From Brevibacillus parabrevis (lineage in GTDB: Bacteria; Bacillota; Bacilli; Brevibacillales; Brevibacillaceae): a stretch of DNA of 64,000 bases. Shown one piece after another: positions 15,655 through 24,414 of the stretch. Below the pieces are notes generated by a model. The model saw only the letters and a list, made by a program, of their open reading frames with translations, ran no database searches and was not told the origin of the DNA. The translations under genes were made by a program, and so were the position numbers. How positions within the stretch are numbered: the first letter of the stretch is position 1; each line of letters starts with the position of its first letter. The DNA lies in NCBI RefSeq assembly GCF_003710905.1, contig NZ_RHHV01000005.1, forward strand, positions 62,001 to 126,000. Reading direction: 5' to 3'.

Positions 15655-18003
15655 ATGGGCAAGACGAAGCATAATGGACCGGTCAAATTGGATACTTCTT
15701 TGAAGCCTTCCCTGTGGGCTTCCATGATGCCTATGGGCCTTGGCAAAATCAAGCCGCATCACATTCTCGACACGATGAAGGTCGTGTACGACAACCGGGA
15801 CAATCTCGGCTACGCGTACCGGATTTTGACCCAGGGCGTGTGTGACGGCTGCGCGCTCGGCGTATCTGGCTTGTACGATCAGACATTGACAGGCCCGCAT
15901 TTGTGCACGACTCGCCTGAACGTTCTGCGGCTTAATACAATGCCTGCGATGGAGCCAAAGTGGCTGGAAAATGTAAGCGCTCTAAGAGAGCTGTCCAGCG
16001 TCGAGCTGCGCAAGCTGGGCAGAATCCCGTATCCGCTGTCGCGCAAGCCGGGGGAGAACAAGTTCACGCGAATCAGCTGGAACGATGCCCTGGACAGAAT
16101 CGCCAAAAAGATCAAAGGAATCAGCCCGAAGCAGCTGGCCTTTTTCCTGACCGCACGCGGAATTACGAACGAGGTGTACTACACAGCGGCGAAAATGGCC
16201 CGTTTTCTCGGAACGAACAACATCGACAACGCCTCGCGGATTTGCCATTCGCCGAGCAAGACAGCATTGAAGCGCTCTATGGGGATCGGGGCGTCCAGCT
16301 GCAACTATCAGGATTGGATCGGCACGGATGTGCTCGTCTTTTTCGGTTCAGTCCCGGCCAACAACCAGCCTGTTTCGACCAAGTACATGTACGCAGCGAA
16401 AAAGGCGGGAACGAAAATCATCCTGATCAACCCGTACAAGGAACCGGCCATGGAACAATACTGGATTCCTTCCGTGCCGGAGAGCGCCGTGTTTGGCACG
16501 AAGCTCGCGGACGACTTTTATCAGGTCAACATCGGCGGCGATATCGCCTTCATGAATGGCGTCATGAAGCACTGGTTTGAGATGGAGCAAGCCAATCCAG
16601 GATCGGCTATCAATCACGAGTTTGTCCGCGAGCATGCGAACGGCATCGAGGAGCTGCGCGCGCATCTGCAAAATCAATCGTGGGAAGCATTGGAGAAATC
16701 ATCGGGTGTCAGCAAGGAGCGCTTGAAAGAATTTGCGCTGTTGCTCGCCAATTCCAAATCCGGCGTGTTTGTGTGGAGCATGGGATTGACACAGCATCGC
16801 TTCGGGACGGACAATATTTCTTCCGTAGCCAATCTGGCGATCTTGCGCGGCTTTTTCGGACGCAAGCATTGCGGCGTCATGCCGATTCGCGGTCACTCTG
16901 GCGTGCAAGGCTCCGGGGAGATGGGAGCGGACCCGTTCAGCTTGCCGGGCGGAGATTTCGATGAAAAAAGCTGGACGCGAATCGAGAAGCTGTGGAATTT
17001 TCCGATTCCGAAATGGCAAGGCGATATCGTCGGCGTCTCGCTGGAAAACGCCTTGCTGCCGGATGGACACGAACGCAAGACCAGACTGTTTTACACGAGC
17101 GGGGGCAATTTTCTGGAGACGATGCCCGACCCTGATTTCATGCGGACGTGTCTGGAAAGTGTGGAGCTGCGCGTCCATCAGGACATTATTTTCAACACGT
17201 CTACGCTTGTGGATGCCAAGGAAGAGGTCATTGTGCTTCCGGCGATGACGCGTTATGAGCAGCCGGGCGGCGGCACCTCGACCAGCACGGAGCGGATGGT
17301 GTACTTCAGTGCGGAGATCGAAGGGCCGCGAATCGAGGAAGCCCGGCCTGAGTGGGAGATTTACGTGGATTTGGCAGCCCGCGTCCATCCGAACAAAAAG
17401 CACCTCATGCACTTCGCGAGCGCCGCGGAAATTCGCGCGGAGATCGCCAAGGCGAATCCGAACTACGAAGGCATCCAGCACTTGAAAAACCGCGGGGATG
17501 TGTTTCAGTGGGGGGGAGCCTGGCTGTGTGAGGACGGTGTGTGTCCGACACCGGATGGCAAAGCGAATCTGCTGCCGATCGACATTCCTGAACTGCACAA
17601 GCCGGACGGGCACTTCTACGTGACGACTCGCCGGGGCAAACAGTTCAACTCGATGATTTACAGCAACAAGGACCCGTTCAACAACGCGGACCGCTACGAT
17701 ATTTTGATCAATCCGCAAGACGCTCGGGAGCTGCGCATTGCGGAAGGCGAGAGCATTGTTGTGTATAATAGTTATGGAACCTTCCAGGGACGTGCCAAGT
17801 TTGAAGAGACGAAAAGAGGAAATATTCAGGTGTACTGGCCGGAAGGAAACGTGCTGATTCCAAAAGGGGTATACGAAGCCTATGCGGGCATCCCGGAATA
17901 CAATACAGCGGTCAAGATCGAAAAAGCGGATACTTTTACCGCAAACAAAGATTTAAAATACAAGGAAAGACCAGTAGAGGATTTGGATGTAAACGTCGGC
18001 TGA
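15655..18003 (+). CDS. FdhF/YdeP-family molybdopterin oxidoreductase
   Basis: A 782-residue cytoplasmic protein of the formate-dehydrogenase-alpha/YdeP group that binds bis-MGD. The stretch ASRICHSPS places Cys197 where E. coli FdhF has its molybdenum-binding selenocysteine (VUHGPS). An N-terminal CDGC pair (residues 63-66) is present, but I see no complete four-cysteine Fe-S motif of classic formate dehydrogenases. No electron-transfer partner subunit is encoded nearby. Substrate may therefore be formate or another small compound. ATG 15655 follows GAGGGGAG; the longer frame from 15565 overlaps the terminator. It is the first gene of a unit with moeA and mobB. Confidence 0.88.
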   Translation: MGKTKHNGPVKLDTSLKPSLWASMMPMGLGKIKPHHILDTMKVVYDNRDNLGYAYRILTQGVCDGCALGVSGLYDQTLTGPHLCTTRLNVLRLNTMPAMEPKWLENVSALRELSSVELRKLGRIPYPLSRKPGENKFTRISWNDALDRIAKKIKGISPKQLAFFLTARGITNEVYYTAAKMARFLGTNNIDNASRICHSPSKTALKRSMGIGASSCNYQDWIGTDVLVFFGSVPANNQPVSTKYMYAAKKAGTKIILINPYKEPAMEQYWIPSVPESAVFGTKLADDFYQVNIGGDIAFMNGVMKHWFEMEQANPGSAINHEFVREHANGIEELRAHLQNQSWEALEKSSGVSKERLKEFALLLANSKSGVFVWSMGLTQHRFGTDNISSVANLAILRGFFGRKHCGVMPIRGHSGVQGSGEMGADPFSLPGGDFDEKSWTRIEKLWNFPIPKWQGDIVGVSLENALLPDGHERKTRLFYTSGGNFLETMPDPDFMRTCLESVELRVHQDIIFNTSTLVDAKEEVIVLPAMTRYEQPGGGTSTSTERMVYFSAEIEGPRIEEARPEWEIYVDLAARVHPNKKHLMHFASAAEIRAEIAKANPNYEGIQHLKNRGDVFQWGGAWLCEDGVCPTPDGKANLLPIDIPELHKPDGHFYVTTRRGKQFNSMIYSNKDPFNNADRYDILINPQDARELRIAEGESIVVYNSYGTFQGRAKFEETKRGNIQVYWPEGNVLIPKGVYEAYAGIPEYNTAVKIEKADTFTANKDLKYKERPVEDLDVNVG

Positions 18004-18046
18004 TTATAAGCCGCGTGCTGGGCGGTCATGACTAGGAGGACGGACG

Positions 18047-19306
18047 ATGCGTTTTGCGCGACAAACCATTTCGGTACAGGAAGCGGTCGACAAATGGCTG
18101 GCGGTGTTGCCGACGCTGGCGACAGAGCAGGTGAACATCGGAGAAGCGTACGGGCGGATATTGGCTTGCGATCTGCACGCGACGCACGACTTGCCGCACT
18201 TTGATCGCTCGCCGCTCGACGGCTATGCAGTCAAGGCAGCGGATACGGTGACTGCTTCCGTGGGAAGTCCGGTGGCTTTGCGCGTGATCGAGACGGTAGC
18301 CGCAGGCCAGGTGCCTGCCCGGGAAGTGATGGCAGGCTGTGCCACGCGGATTATGACCGGAGCGATGATGCCGGAAGGTGCCGATGCTGTGATCATGTTT
18401 GAGCAGACGCAAAATCCGGGGGAACAGTCTGAGCAGGTCTGGATCAAGCGAGCGCTTCAGCCAGGAGATAACGTTTCCCGCCGCGGCGAGGAAATGGCGA
18501 AAGGAACGGTAATCGCGCAGGCAGGTGAACGGATCAATGCTGGCACGATCGCGATTTTGGCTACGTTCGGGTTTTCCCGGGTAGACGTTTTTCGCAGGCC
18601 GCGAGTGGGCCTTTTGTCCACGGGCAGCGAGCTTTTGGGCGTTGACGAGCCGCTTGTTCCAGGCAAAATCCGCAACAGCAACATGGCGATGCTGTCTGCT
18701 TTGGTAGCGGAGGCAGGAGGCGTCCCTGTCTGCTTTTCCGGCATGAAGGACGAACTTGCGCCAGCAAAGAACAAGATTAGCGAGTACATGCAGCAAGTAG
18801 ATGTGCTCATCTCCAGCGGAGGCGTGTCGGTCGGCGATTACGACGTGATTGCACATCTGGCTGATGACCCTGATGTAGAGCTGTTGTTCAACCGGGTAGC
18901 GATGCGTCCGGCAAGCCCTACGACCAGCATGCTCGTGGCAGGCAAGCCGCTTCTGGCGCTGTCGGGGAACCCGGGCGCCTGCTTTCTTGGCTTCGAGCTG
19001 TTCGGGCGGACGGCGATCCGTCAGCTTGCCGGGGAAAAAGGGGTAAAGCCGCCGATAATCCAGGCAAGGCTCGCCGTTCCGTACGAAAAGCCTTGCCCAT
19101 ACCCGCGCTATTTGCGGGGGAAATTAATGGAACAGGACAGCGTGTTGCTGGCCGTGCCCGATTTCAACGACAAGGCAGGCAACCTGGGGACGCTGAAAGA
19201 CAGTGAATGCTTCATTGTCATTCCGGCAGGCGGCAGTGGCAAAGCGGTGGGAGAGCTGGTAGATGTGCTGGCCCATGCCGCCCCTGCGTGGAGAAAGGAC
19301 GGATAG
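18047..19306 (+). CDS. moeA: Molybdopterin molybdenumtransferase MoeA
   Basis: Inserts molybdate into adenylylated molybdopterin. The 419-residue protein has the MoeA order: N-terminal domain with DLPHFDRSPLDGYAV (residues 46-60), the central MoCF-binding domain with the STGSEL motif and ISSGGVSVGDYD, then LSGNPGACFLGFELF and a C-terminal beta domain. Start behind AGGAGG. It follows the oxidoreductase by 43 bp and precedes mobB by 2 bp, so the three are co-expressed. Confidence 0.96.
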   Translation: MRFARQTISVQEAVDKWLAVLPTLATEQVNIGEAYGRILACDLHATHDLPHFDRSPLDGYAVKAADTVTASVGSPVALRVIETVAAGQVPAREVMAGCATRIMTGAMMPEGADAVIMFEQTQNPGEQSEQVWIKRALQPGDNVSRRGEEMAKGTVIAQAGERINAGTIAILATFGFSRVDVFRRPRVGLLSTGSELLGVDEPLVPGKIRNSNMAMLSALVAEAGGVPVCFSGMKDELAPAKNKISEYMQQVDVLISSGGVSVGDYDVIAHLADDPDVELLFNRVAMRPASPTTSMLVAGKPLLALSGNPGACFLGFELFGRTAIRQLAGEKGVKPPIIQARLAVPYEKPCPYPRYLRGKLMEQDSVLLAVPDFNDKAGNLGTLKDSECFIVIPAGGSGKAVGELVDVLAHAAPAWRKDG

Positions 19307-19308
19307 GA

Positions 19309-19833
19309 ATGGACGAGCGGAGACGGGTATTGCAAATTGTCGGCTATTCCAACAGCGGCAAGACGACGTTGTTAACGAGACTGATTCCACTTTTGGAGGG
19401 TACAGGCTTGCGGGTCGGGGTGGTCAAGCACGATGGCGGACACGATTTCGAGTGGGATCAGCCGGGAAAAGACACATGGCGCTACCGCGAGGCCGGAGCT
19501 TCGCTCGTCGCGATTACCTCGAAAACAAAGACGGCGATGATCGAGCAGCGCCCCTTGGAGCTGCCTGTGCTCGTCCAGCGACTGACAGAGGCGGGAGCTG
19601 ATCTCGTTTTGATCGAGGGCTTCAAGCGCGAGCACTTTCCCAAGCTGGTGCTGCTGCGGCGTCCAGAAGACGAAGAGTTGCTCCAGTCCGTCTCTCACCT
19701 GGTTGGGGTCGTGAGCTGGTCAGCCGATCGCAAGGAAAATGTACCGTGTTTTCACGTCGATGACGTAGAGAGCATCGCCAAGTTTGTGAGAGAGCGAATA
19801 CAAAAAGATCATCCCGACGAATATAAGGGATGA
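19309..19833 (+). CDS. mobB: Molybdopterin-guanine dinucleotide biosynthesis protein MobB
   Basis: A GTP-binding adapter for MobA in molybdenum cofactor maturation, 174 residues. The P-loop GYSNSGKTT lies at residues 12-20, followed by VVKHDGGHDFEWDQPGKDTW and the LVLIEGFK segment, all typical of MobB. The longer frame from 19207 would overlap moeA by 100 bp; ATG 19309, 2 bp after the moeA stop, is more likely. The transcription terminator overlaps its last ten codons. Confidence 0.95.
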   Translation: MDERRRVLQIVGYSNSGKTTLLTRLIPLLEGTGLRVGVVKHDGGHDFEWDQPGKDTWRYREAGASLVAITSKTKTAMIEQRPLELPVLVQRLTEAGADLVLIEGFKREHFPKLVLLRRPEDEELLQSVSHLVGVVSWSADRKENVPCFHVDDVESIAKFVRERIQKDHPDEYKG

Positions 19834-19840
19834 TCTTTTT
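19803..19840 (+). terminator. Terminator of the fdh-moeA-mobB unit, inside the mobB 3' end
   Basis: AAAAGATCATCCC/GGGATGATCTTTT stem and T run. The stem starts about 30 bases before the mobB stop codon. Confidence 0.9.
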
Positions 19841-19866
19841 TCATGGGCAGATGGGCAATTCGTTTG

Positions 19867-20409
19867 TCAACAAGGAGGCTTTTCAAAAACGTACAGCTCC
19901 CCGTTTTTGGCAATCTTGAATTTCGGCCCTGCAAAGCCGCGGCGAATCAGTTCTTCTCGCATGAACACCATGAGGGCAGCGTGGCTGACGATGAGGACAT
20001 TTTCCGTGTGGTTTCCAAAGGCGTGATCAAATACTTCGCTGATCCGGAAGCGAGCACGCTTGATTTCCTCGCGCGTCTTGCGGTCGAAGTACATCGACAG
20101 CCTGATCCATACCGCCCACATGAGAACAGGAAGCCGCAGACGCTCGGAAAAGGCTGGCGGGGGAATTTCGATTAGCTCGACCATTGGCGTAATCGGCCCG
20201 GGAAAAATCGTTTCCGCCGTTTTGACTGCTCTCGGGAGCGTACTGACATAGCACTTGTTCCATTCGATTCCGCTAAGGTCGGTGCTGCCAGATTCAATGT
20301 CTGCCTGATCGTACGTTCGGAACCACTCATTCACTACGCGGCCGGGAATGAATGCCCCTTTTGGGTAAGCTTGTTTGACTTTGAAGTGTCTCACTAAACC
20401 GACTTTCAC
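19867..20409 (-). CDS. Histidine-phosphatase-family protein
   Basis: A 180-residue member of the phosphoglycerate mutase-like superfamily. The catalytic phospho-acceptor motif appears as LVRHFK (His8), where most members have RHG, and the second histidine is in IVSHAALM. TLPRAVKTAETIF matches the usual S-x-x-x-R-x-x-x-T segment. Substrate is unknown. Start is GTG 20409 behind AAGGAAG. It converges with mobB and follows the SUFU-domain gene on the same strand. Confidence 0.8.
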   Translation of the reverse strand: MKVGLVRHFKVKQAYPKGAFIPGRVVNEWFRTYDQADIESGSTDLSGIEWNKCYVSTLPRAVKTAETIFPGPITPMVELIEIPPPAFSERLRLPVLMWAVWIRLSMYFDRKTREEIKRARFRISEVFDHAFGNHTENVLIVSHAALMVFMREELIRRGFAGPKFKIAKNGELYVFEKPPC

Positions 20410-20470
20410 GTGTGCCGACTTCCTTTCTTTCTATCAACCAGCAGGCTAGAGGAAACAGAACGGTCATGAA

Positions 20471-21130
20471 TTACAAGTAGGACTTGCTCCGCGCCATATC
20501 CGTCACCAAATACGGATTGTCGTCCTTCATCCGCTCGATCAAAACCTCAGCTTGGGAAGGGTCTTCCTTCAACACTTCCAGCTCTCTTTGCGTGATGCCG
20601 ACAAGCTGGACAAAATCCACCCGACCGTGCACAGTGTCGATTCCATCTACTTCTGTATCGGCGGCAATCAGAAGGGCGGTGATGGCAGAGTCTGTGCCGA
20701 TCCGCAAAGATTGTCCGTTTCCGGCGATGTATTGGCCGGGTTCGAAATAGCGCTTCTGGGTATATGTATAGCGGGCCAGATTGGACAGCATGTCAATCGC
20801 CCACATGCATTCTTCATTGGATTCTGCTTTGAGCTTGATCGTCATTTCGTAGCCCCACTGGCTCCACTCGCTTCCATACGCCTGTTCGTTTGTGTACAGC
20901 TCCGTCATGCCGTAGGTCAGCAAATGCTTGAAGCCGTGCGACGATTCATAAATGCTGTAGCCATCCAGGTACTCGTCACCGCCAAACATGGCGCGGCTCA
21001 CCATATTTGTGCCGTAATGGGCAGGCTCCTGACCAGGGTACAGCTTCTGAAAAGCCTCATCAAGGGCATCCCAGCCTGGTGCCCAGTCATCTTGCTCCGA
21101 GGCGCGTTTTTGATATTCTTCCAGCGTCAT
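20471..21130 (-). CDS. Suppressor-of-fused (SUFU) domain protein
   Basis: A 219-residue soluble protein whose GWDALDEAFQKLYPGQEPAH opening and GYSIYESSHGFKHLLTYGM segment are typical of bacterial SUFU-domain proteins. Members often act as immunity or partner proteins in toxin systems, but many, like this one, stand alone with unknown role. No toxin gene is adjacent. ATG 21130 follows AAGGGAG; the longer frame to 21214 lacks a site. Confidence 0.88.
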   Translation of the reverse strand: MTLEEYQKRASEQDDWAPGWDALDEAFQKLYPGQEPAHYGTNMVSRAMFGGDEYLDGYSIYESSHGFKHLLTYGMTELYTNEQAYGSEWSQWGYEMTIKLKAESNEECMWAIDMLSNLARYTYTQKRYFEPGQYIAGNGQSLRIGTDSAITALLIAADTEVDGIDTVHGRVDFVQLVGITQRELEVLKEDPSQAEVLIERMKDDNPYLVTDMARSKSYL

Positions 21131-21231
21131 ATCGGTCCACTCCCTTAATTTTCCTAGATTTACTATATCGCAGGAGTTGCGCGAGAGGTACCCTTTTCCC
21201 AAATTCCTTGTCACAAATCGTTGCTTTTTCC

Positions 21232-21247
21232 TGTGATTATAATCACA
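21232..21247. promoter_or_regulatory. CRP/FNR-type palindrome upstream of hmp
   Basis: TGTGATTATAATCACA is a perfect palindrome of the form TGTGA-N6-TCACA, the classic CRP/FNR half sites. It is 70 bp before the hmp start. A CRP/FNR-type regulator is encoded just after hmp (22556-23065). Confidence 0.8.
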
Positions 21248-21316
21248 CGAGCGAAAACAGCTGCTCCGTTACACTACATACATAAGCAAGACGTTGAACT
21301 TCAAGGAGGGTTTTGT

Positions 21317-22534
21317 ATGTTGAACCAAAAAACCATCGACATTATCAAATCGACCGTGCCTGTACTGGAAGTGCACGGCACTACGATAACCAAACATTTT
21401 TACAAACGGATGTTTGCCAGCCATCCAGAGCTGTTGAACATTTTCAATCACGCCAACCAAAAACAGGGCAGACAGCAAACGGCACTGGCAAATGCGGTGT
21501 ACGCGGCTGCTTTGTACATCGACAAACTGGAAACGATTTTGCCGGTAGTGAAACAAATCGCACACAAACACCGCAGTCTGGGAATCAAGCCTGAGCATTA
21601 TCCGATTGTCGGGGAAAACTTGCTTGCGGCAATCAAAGAAGTGTTGGGGGATGCCGCCACGGACGAAATCATCCAGGCATGGGCAGAAGCGTACGGGGTC
21701 ATCGCGGATGTGTTCATCAGCGTGGAAGCGGAAATGTATGACCAGGCAGAAGGGCAGACTGGCGGTTGGGCAGACTTCCGGGAGTTCATCGTCCAGCGCA
21801 AAGTAAAAGAAAGCGACGTCATCACATCCTTTTACCTGGTGCCAGCGGATGGAAAAGCGATCGCAAGCTACGAGCCTGGCCAGTACATCAGCGTCAAGCT
21901 GGATATACCGGGAGAAGAAAATACCCACATTCGCCAATACAGTCTCTCCGATGCGCCGGGCAATCCGTATTACCGCATCTCGGTGAAACGCGAGGACGCG
22001 ATTGGCGATAAACCTGCCGGAAAAGTATCCGTCTATTTGTCGGAGGATATCAAAGAAGGCGATACGCTTCGTATATCCGCTCCGGCTGGCGATTTTACGC
22101 TGGATCAGCAAGACGACAGACCTGTTGTACTGATCAGCGGCGGCGTGGGCTTGACTCCGATGATGAGCATGCTGAAAACGCTGGTGAAAACGTCCCCGAC
22201 TCGTCCGGTTACTTTTATTCACGCAGCGCAAAACGGCAACGTACACGCGATGCGAAAGGCCGTGGAGGAGCTGGCTGCCGAGCATTCGCAAGTAAAAGCG
22301 TTCTGGTGCTATGAAAAGCCGACAGAACAGGATCGCGCTGCACACGCTTTCCATAAAGAAGGCTACATCGACTTGCCATGGCTGCAAAGCATCGTAGCTG
22401 ACAAAAACGCCAACTTTTATTTCTGTGGTCCCGTTCCTTTCATGACAGCAATCAACCGCGCTTTGAAGGAGTGGGGCGTGGACGCGGCAGACATCCATTT
22501 CGAATTTTTCGGCCCTGCCGGTACACTGGACTAA
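21317..22534 (+). CDS. hmp: Flavohaemoglobin, nitric oxide dioxygenase
   Basis: Oxidises nitric oxide to nitrate with O2 and NAD(P)H. The 405-residue protein has a globin domain with the expected residues at family positions (Tyr29, Gln53, proximal His85, Tyr95, Glu137), the FAD-binding RQYSLS (206-211) and a C-terminal NAD-binding domain with GGVGLTPMMSML. ATG 21317 is behind AAGGAGG and fits the family start; the frame from 21221 would read through the promoter. A CRP-type palindrome upstream suggests control by the neighbouring regulator. Confidence 0.97.
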   Translation: MLNQKTIDIIKSTVPVLEVHGTTITKHFYKRMFASHPELLNIFNHANQKQGRQQTALANAVYAAALYIDKLETILPVVKQIAHKHRSLGIKPEHYPIVGENLLAAIKEVLGDAATDEIIQAWAEAYGVIADVFISVEAEMYDQAEGQTGGWADFREFIVQRKVKESDVITSFYLVPADGKAIASYEPGQYISVKLDIPGEENTHIRQYSLSDAPGNPYYRISVKREDAIGDKPAGKVSVYLSEDIKEGDTLRISAPAGDFTLDQQDDRPVVLISGGVGLTPMMSMLKTLVKTSPTRPVTFIHAAQNGNVHAMRKAVEELAAEHSQVKAFWCYEKPTEQDRAAHAFHKEGYIDLPWLQSIVADKNANFYFCGPVPFMTAINRALKEWGVDAADIHFEFFGPAGTLD

Positions 22535-22555
22535 AGCAGAGGCGCTGGCGCGGTT

Positions 22556-23065
22556 TTACTTCTTATGGCCTGATTGGGCACGCAATAAACGATTGACTGT
22601 TTCCCGGCGCAATCCGATGAACTGGCCGATCTCGTCCTGGGTCAAGACTTCAGACAACGAAGCGACGGGAACAAACGACTGGAACCACAACTGGAGCTTG
22701 CGCAGTCTTTCTGCCGGGGAGACTTCCGACAACTGGTCGATGCGCTGCTGCATCATGCGCAGCTTGCCCTGGAGTTGCAAAGCGATCTCCCTGCATTTCT
22801 GGTGATCCGCCTCCAGCTCCCGGTACCAGTCTGTTGCGGACAGCACCTCGACTTCACAGGAGACAAGCGCGACGGCTGTTCCGTAGTAAGGGTTCGGGCT
22901 AAGCAGCGAATGATGCGGGATTGTCTCGCCTGGAACAATGATGTTCACCAGAGTGAGCGTCCCGTCTGCGTGCACCCGGTTGATTTTGAGCAATCCGCTT
23001 TTCAGATGGAAGAGCGGTCCAGTTTCTCCCTGGCGGAACAGCGTCTCGCCTTTATGTAAAATCAT
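22556..23065 (-). CDS. CRP/FNR-family transcriptional regulator
   Basis: A 169-residue regulator with a cyclic-nucleotide-binding-type beta barrel (KGETLFRQGETGPLF at the start) and a C-terminal helix-turn-helix LTQDEIGQFIGLRRETVNRL (about residues 140-159). The recognition helix RRETVNR keeps the R-E-x-x-x-R contacts that read TGTGA in E. coli CRP. It has no FNR-type cysteines. The N-terminus is about 30 residues shorter than usual, yet ATG 23065 has a strong GGAGG. It converges with hmp, 21 bp from its stop, and the hmp promoter holds a matching palindrome. Confidence 0.9.
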   Translation of the reverse strand: MILHKGETLFRQGETGPLFHLKSGLLKINRVHADGTLTLVNIIVPGETIPHHSLLSPNPYYGTAVALVSCEVEVLSATDWYRELEADHQKCREIALQLQGKLRMMQQRIDQLSEVSPAERLRKLQLWFQSFVPVASLSEVLTQDEIGQFIGLRRETVNRLLRAQSGHKK

Positions 23066-23129
23066 GGGCTTTTCCTCCTTCGGAAACGATCAATAAGGCA
23101 GTAGCAGTATACCACAATCAGCCCCGCAG

Positions 23130-23165
23130 GCACCTGCTTTCCTCGACTGGACGGCAGGTGCTTTT
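23130..23165 (+). terminator. Orphan terminator hairpin
   Basis: GCACCTGC/GCAGGTGC with a 16-nt loop and TTTTT. No plus-strand gene ends close by (hmp ends 600 bp earlier), so it may end hmp read-through antisense to the regulator. Confidence 0.6.
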
Positions 23166-23333
23166 TGGTATGTCGCGGCGTGTTTCTTTCTGATCTGGGG
23201 CAAAAGCAAGCGGAATGGACATGCGCGGCTTTTTGCAAAACCGGCAGTTTCCGGCACGTTTTACCCTTGCGTCCCTGACGGACCCCTTTGCTATAATGAG
23301 ACCACAACCACGTTATGACAAAGGGGTTCTTTG

Positions 23334-24275
23334 ATGCATATGACGATCCTCATCTGGTTCGGCTCCTTTTTGGGAGTGCTCGTTTTAGGCTTGATTGGCT
23401 ATATGGCGTACCGCTACTGGTATCACATGGGGCAGCTTCCCAAGCCAGCGTTTCAGGAGCTTGACGCAAAGCCTGAGCCTGCGAACTGGTCAGAAGATGA
23501 GGTGACGATTACATGGGTAGGCCATTCGACGATCCTGCTGAATGTGTACGGAACCAAAATCTTGACTGACCCGGTATTAGGCGAAAAATTGGGACTTCGC
23601 GTCGCAGGGCTGCTTCATTTTGGCCCGAAACGCTTCACTCCGCCTGCTCTTGACTTCGACGAGATTGGCATCGTCGATTTGATTTTATTGTCTCATGCGC
23701 ATATGGACCATGTCGACCTGCCAACACTGCGACGATTGGCGCATCCTGCTACGCACGTCATTACTGCGGCGAACACGGGCAAACTGCTCAGCGGCATGCC
23801 GTTCGCTTCCTGCAAGGAGCTTTCCGCGCAGCAAAAAGCGACGACCAAAGACGGCGTGACTATCACGGCGATTCCCGTCAGACATTGGGGAAACCGTTTC
23901 CCGTGGAACCACGACTACGGCTACAACGGCTACATCATCGAGAAAAACGGCGTGCGCATTTTGTACCCGGGCGACACGGCGTACATGTCGATGGAGGATT
24001 TGCCTGAAAAGTTTGGACCAATTGACATCGTGTTTATGCCGATTGGAGCCTACAAGCCGGATTCCTACCAGGCCGCACACTGCACACCGGAACAGGCGTG
24101 GCAAATGTTTCAGGAGAGTCGCGGCAAATGGCTGGTGCCTATCCACTGGAATACATTCGTACTCTCGCGCGAGCCTGTGGAAGAGCCAATGCAGCGCTTG
24201 CTTGCGGCAGCAGGCGAGGAAAAACAGCGAATTGTTGTAGAAAAGCAAGGGGAGACGTTTACCTTGCCTGTGTGA
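23334..24275 (+). CDS. Membrane-anchored MBL-fold metal-dependent hydrolase
   Basis: A 313-residue protein with an N-terminal membrane anchor (about residues 4-26) and a metallo-beta-lactamase fold. The metal site SHAHMDH (residues 120-126) is the HxHxDH motif; VGHSTILL and YPGDTAYM complete the fold. It resembles the UlaG/NAPE-PLD-like branch, acting on phosphodiester or lactone bonds; substrate unknown. ATG 23334 lies 7 bases after AAAGGGG. A TATAAT with an upstream TG at 23292-23297 suggests its own promoter. Confidence 0.88.
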   Translation: MHMTILIWFGSFLGVLVLGLIGYMAYRYWYHMGQLPKPAFQELDAKPEPANWSEDEVTITWVGHSTILLNVYGTKILTDPVLGEKLGLRVAGLLHFGPKRFTPPALDFDEIGIVDLILLSHAHMDHVDLPTLRRLAHPATHVITAANTGKLLSGMPFASCKELSAQQKATTKDGVTITAIPVRHWGNRFPWNHDYGYNGYIIEKNGVRILYPGDTAYMSMEDLPEKFGPIDIVFMPIGAYKPDSYQAAHCTPEQAWQMFQESRGKWLVPIHWNTFVLSREPVEEPMQRLLAAAGEEKQRIVVEKQGETFTLPV

Positions 24276-24282
24276 TCAAGCG

Positions 24283-24313
24283 GAGCGACTGCTTTTTACG
24301 GCAGTCGCTCTTT
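24283..24313 (+). terminator. Terminator after the MBL hydrolase
   Basis: GAGCGACTGC/GCAGTCGCTC stem followed by TTT. Confidence 0.75.
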
Positions 24314-24414
24314 CCGCTAAATTCATAGATATACGGGCGAACTGCATAAAATAGAAGGAATCATCCCGTTGTTATAGAAATTATTTTATCAAGAGTTTTT
24401 GAGGAGGGATACAT

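Noticed and set aside
16243..16248. Selenocysteine in the molybdopterin oxidoreductase
   Set aside because: The codon at the metal-binding position is TGC (Cys), not TGA.
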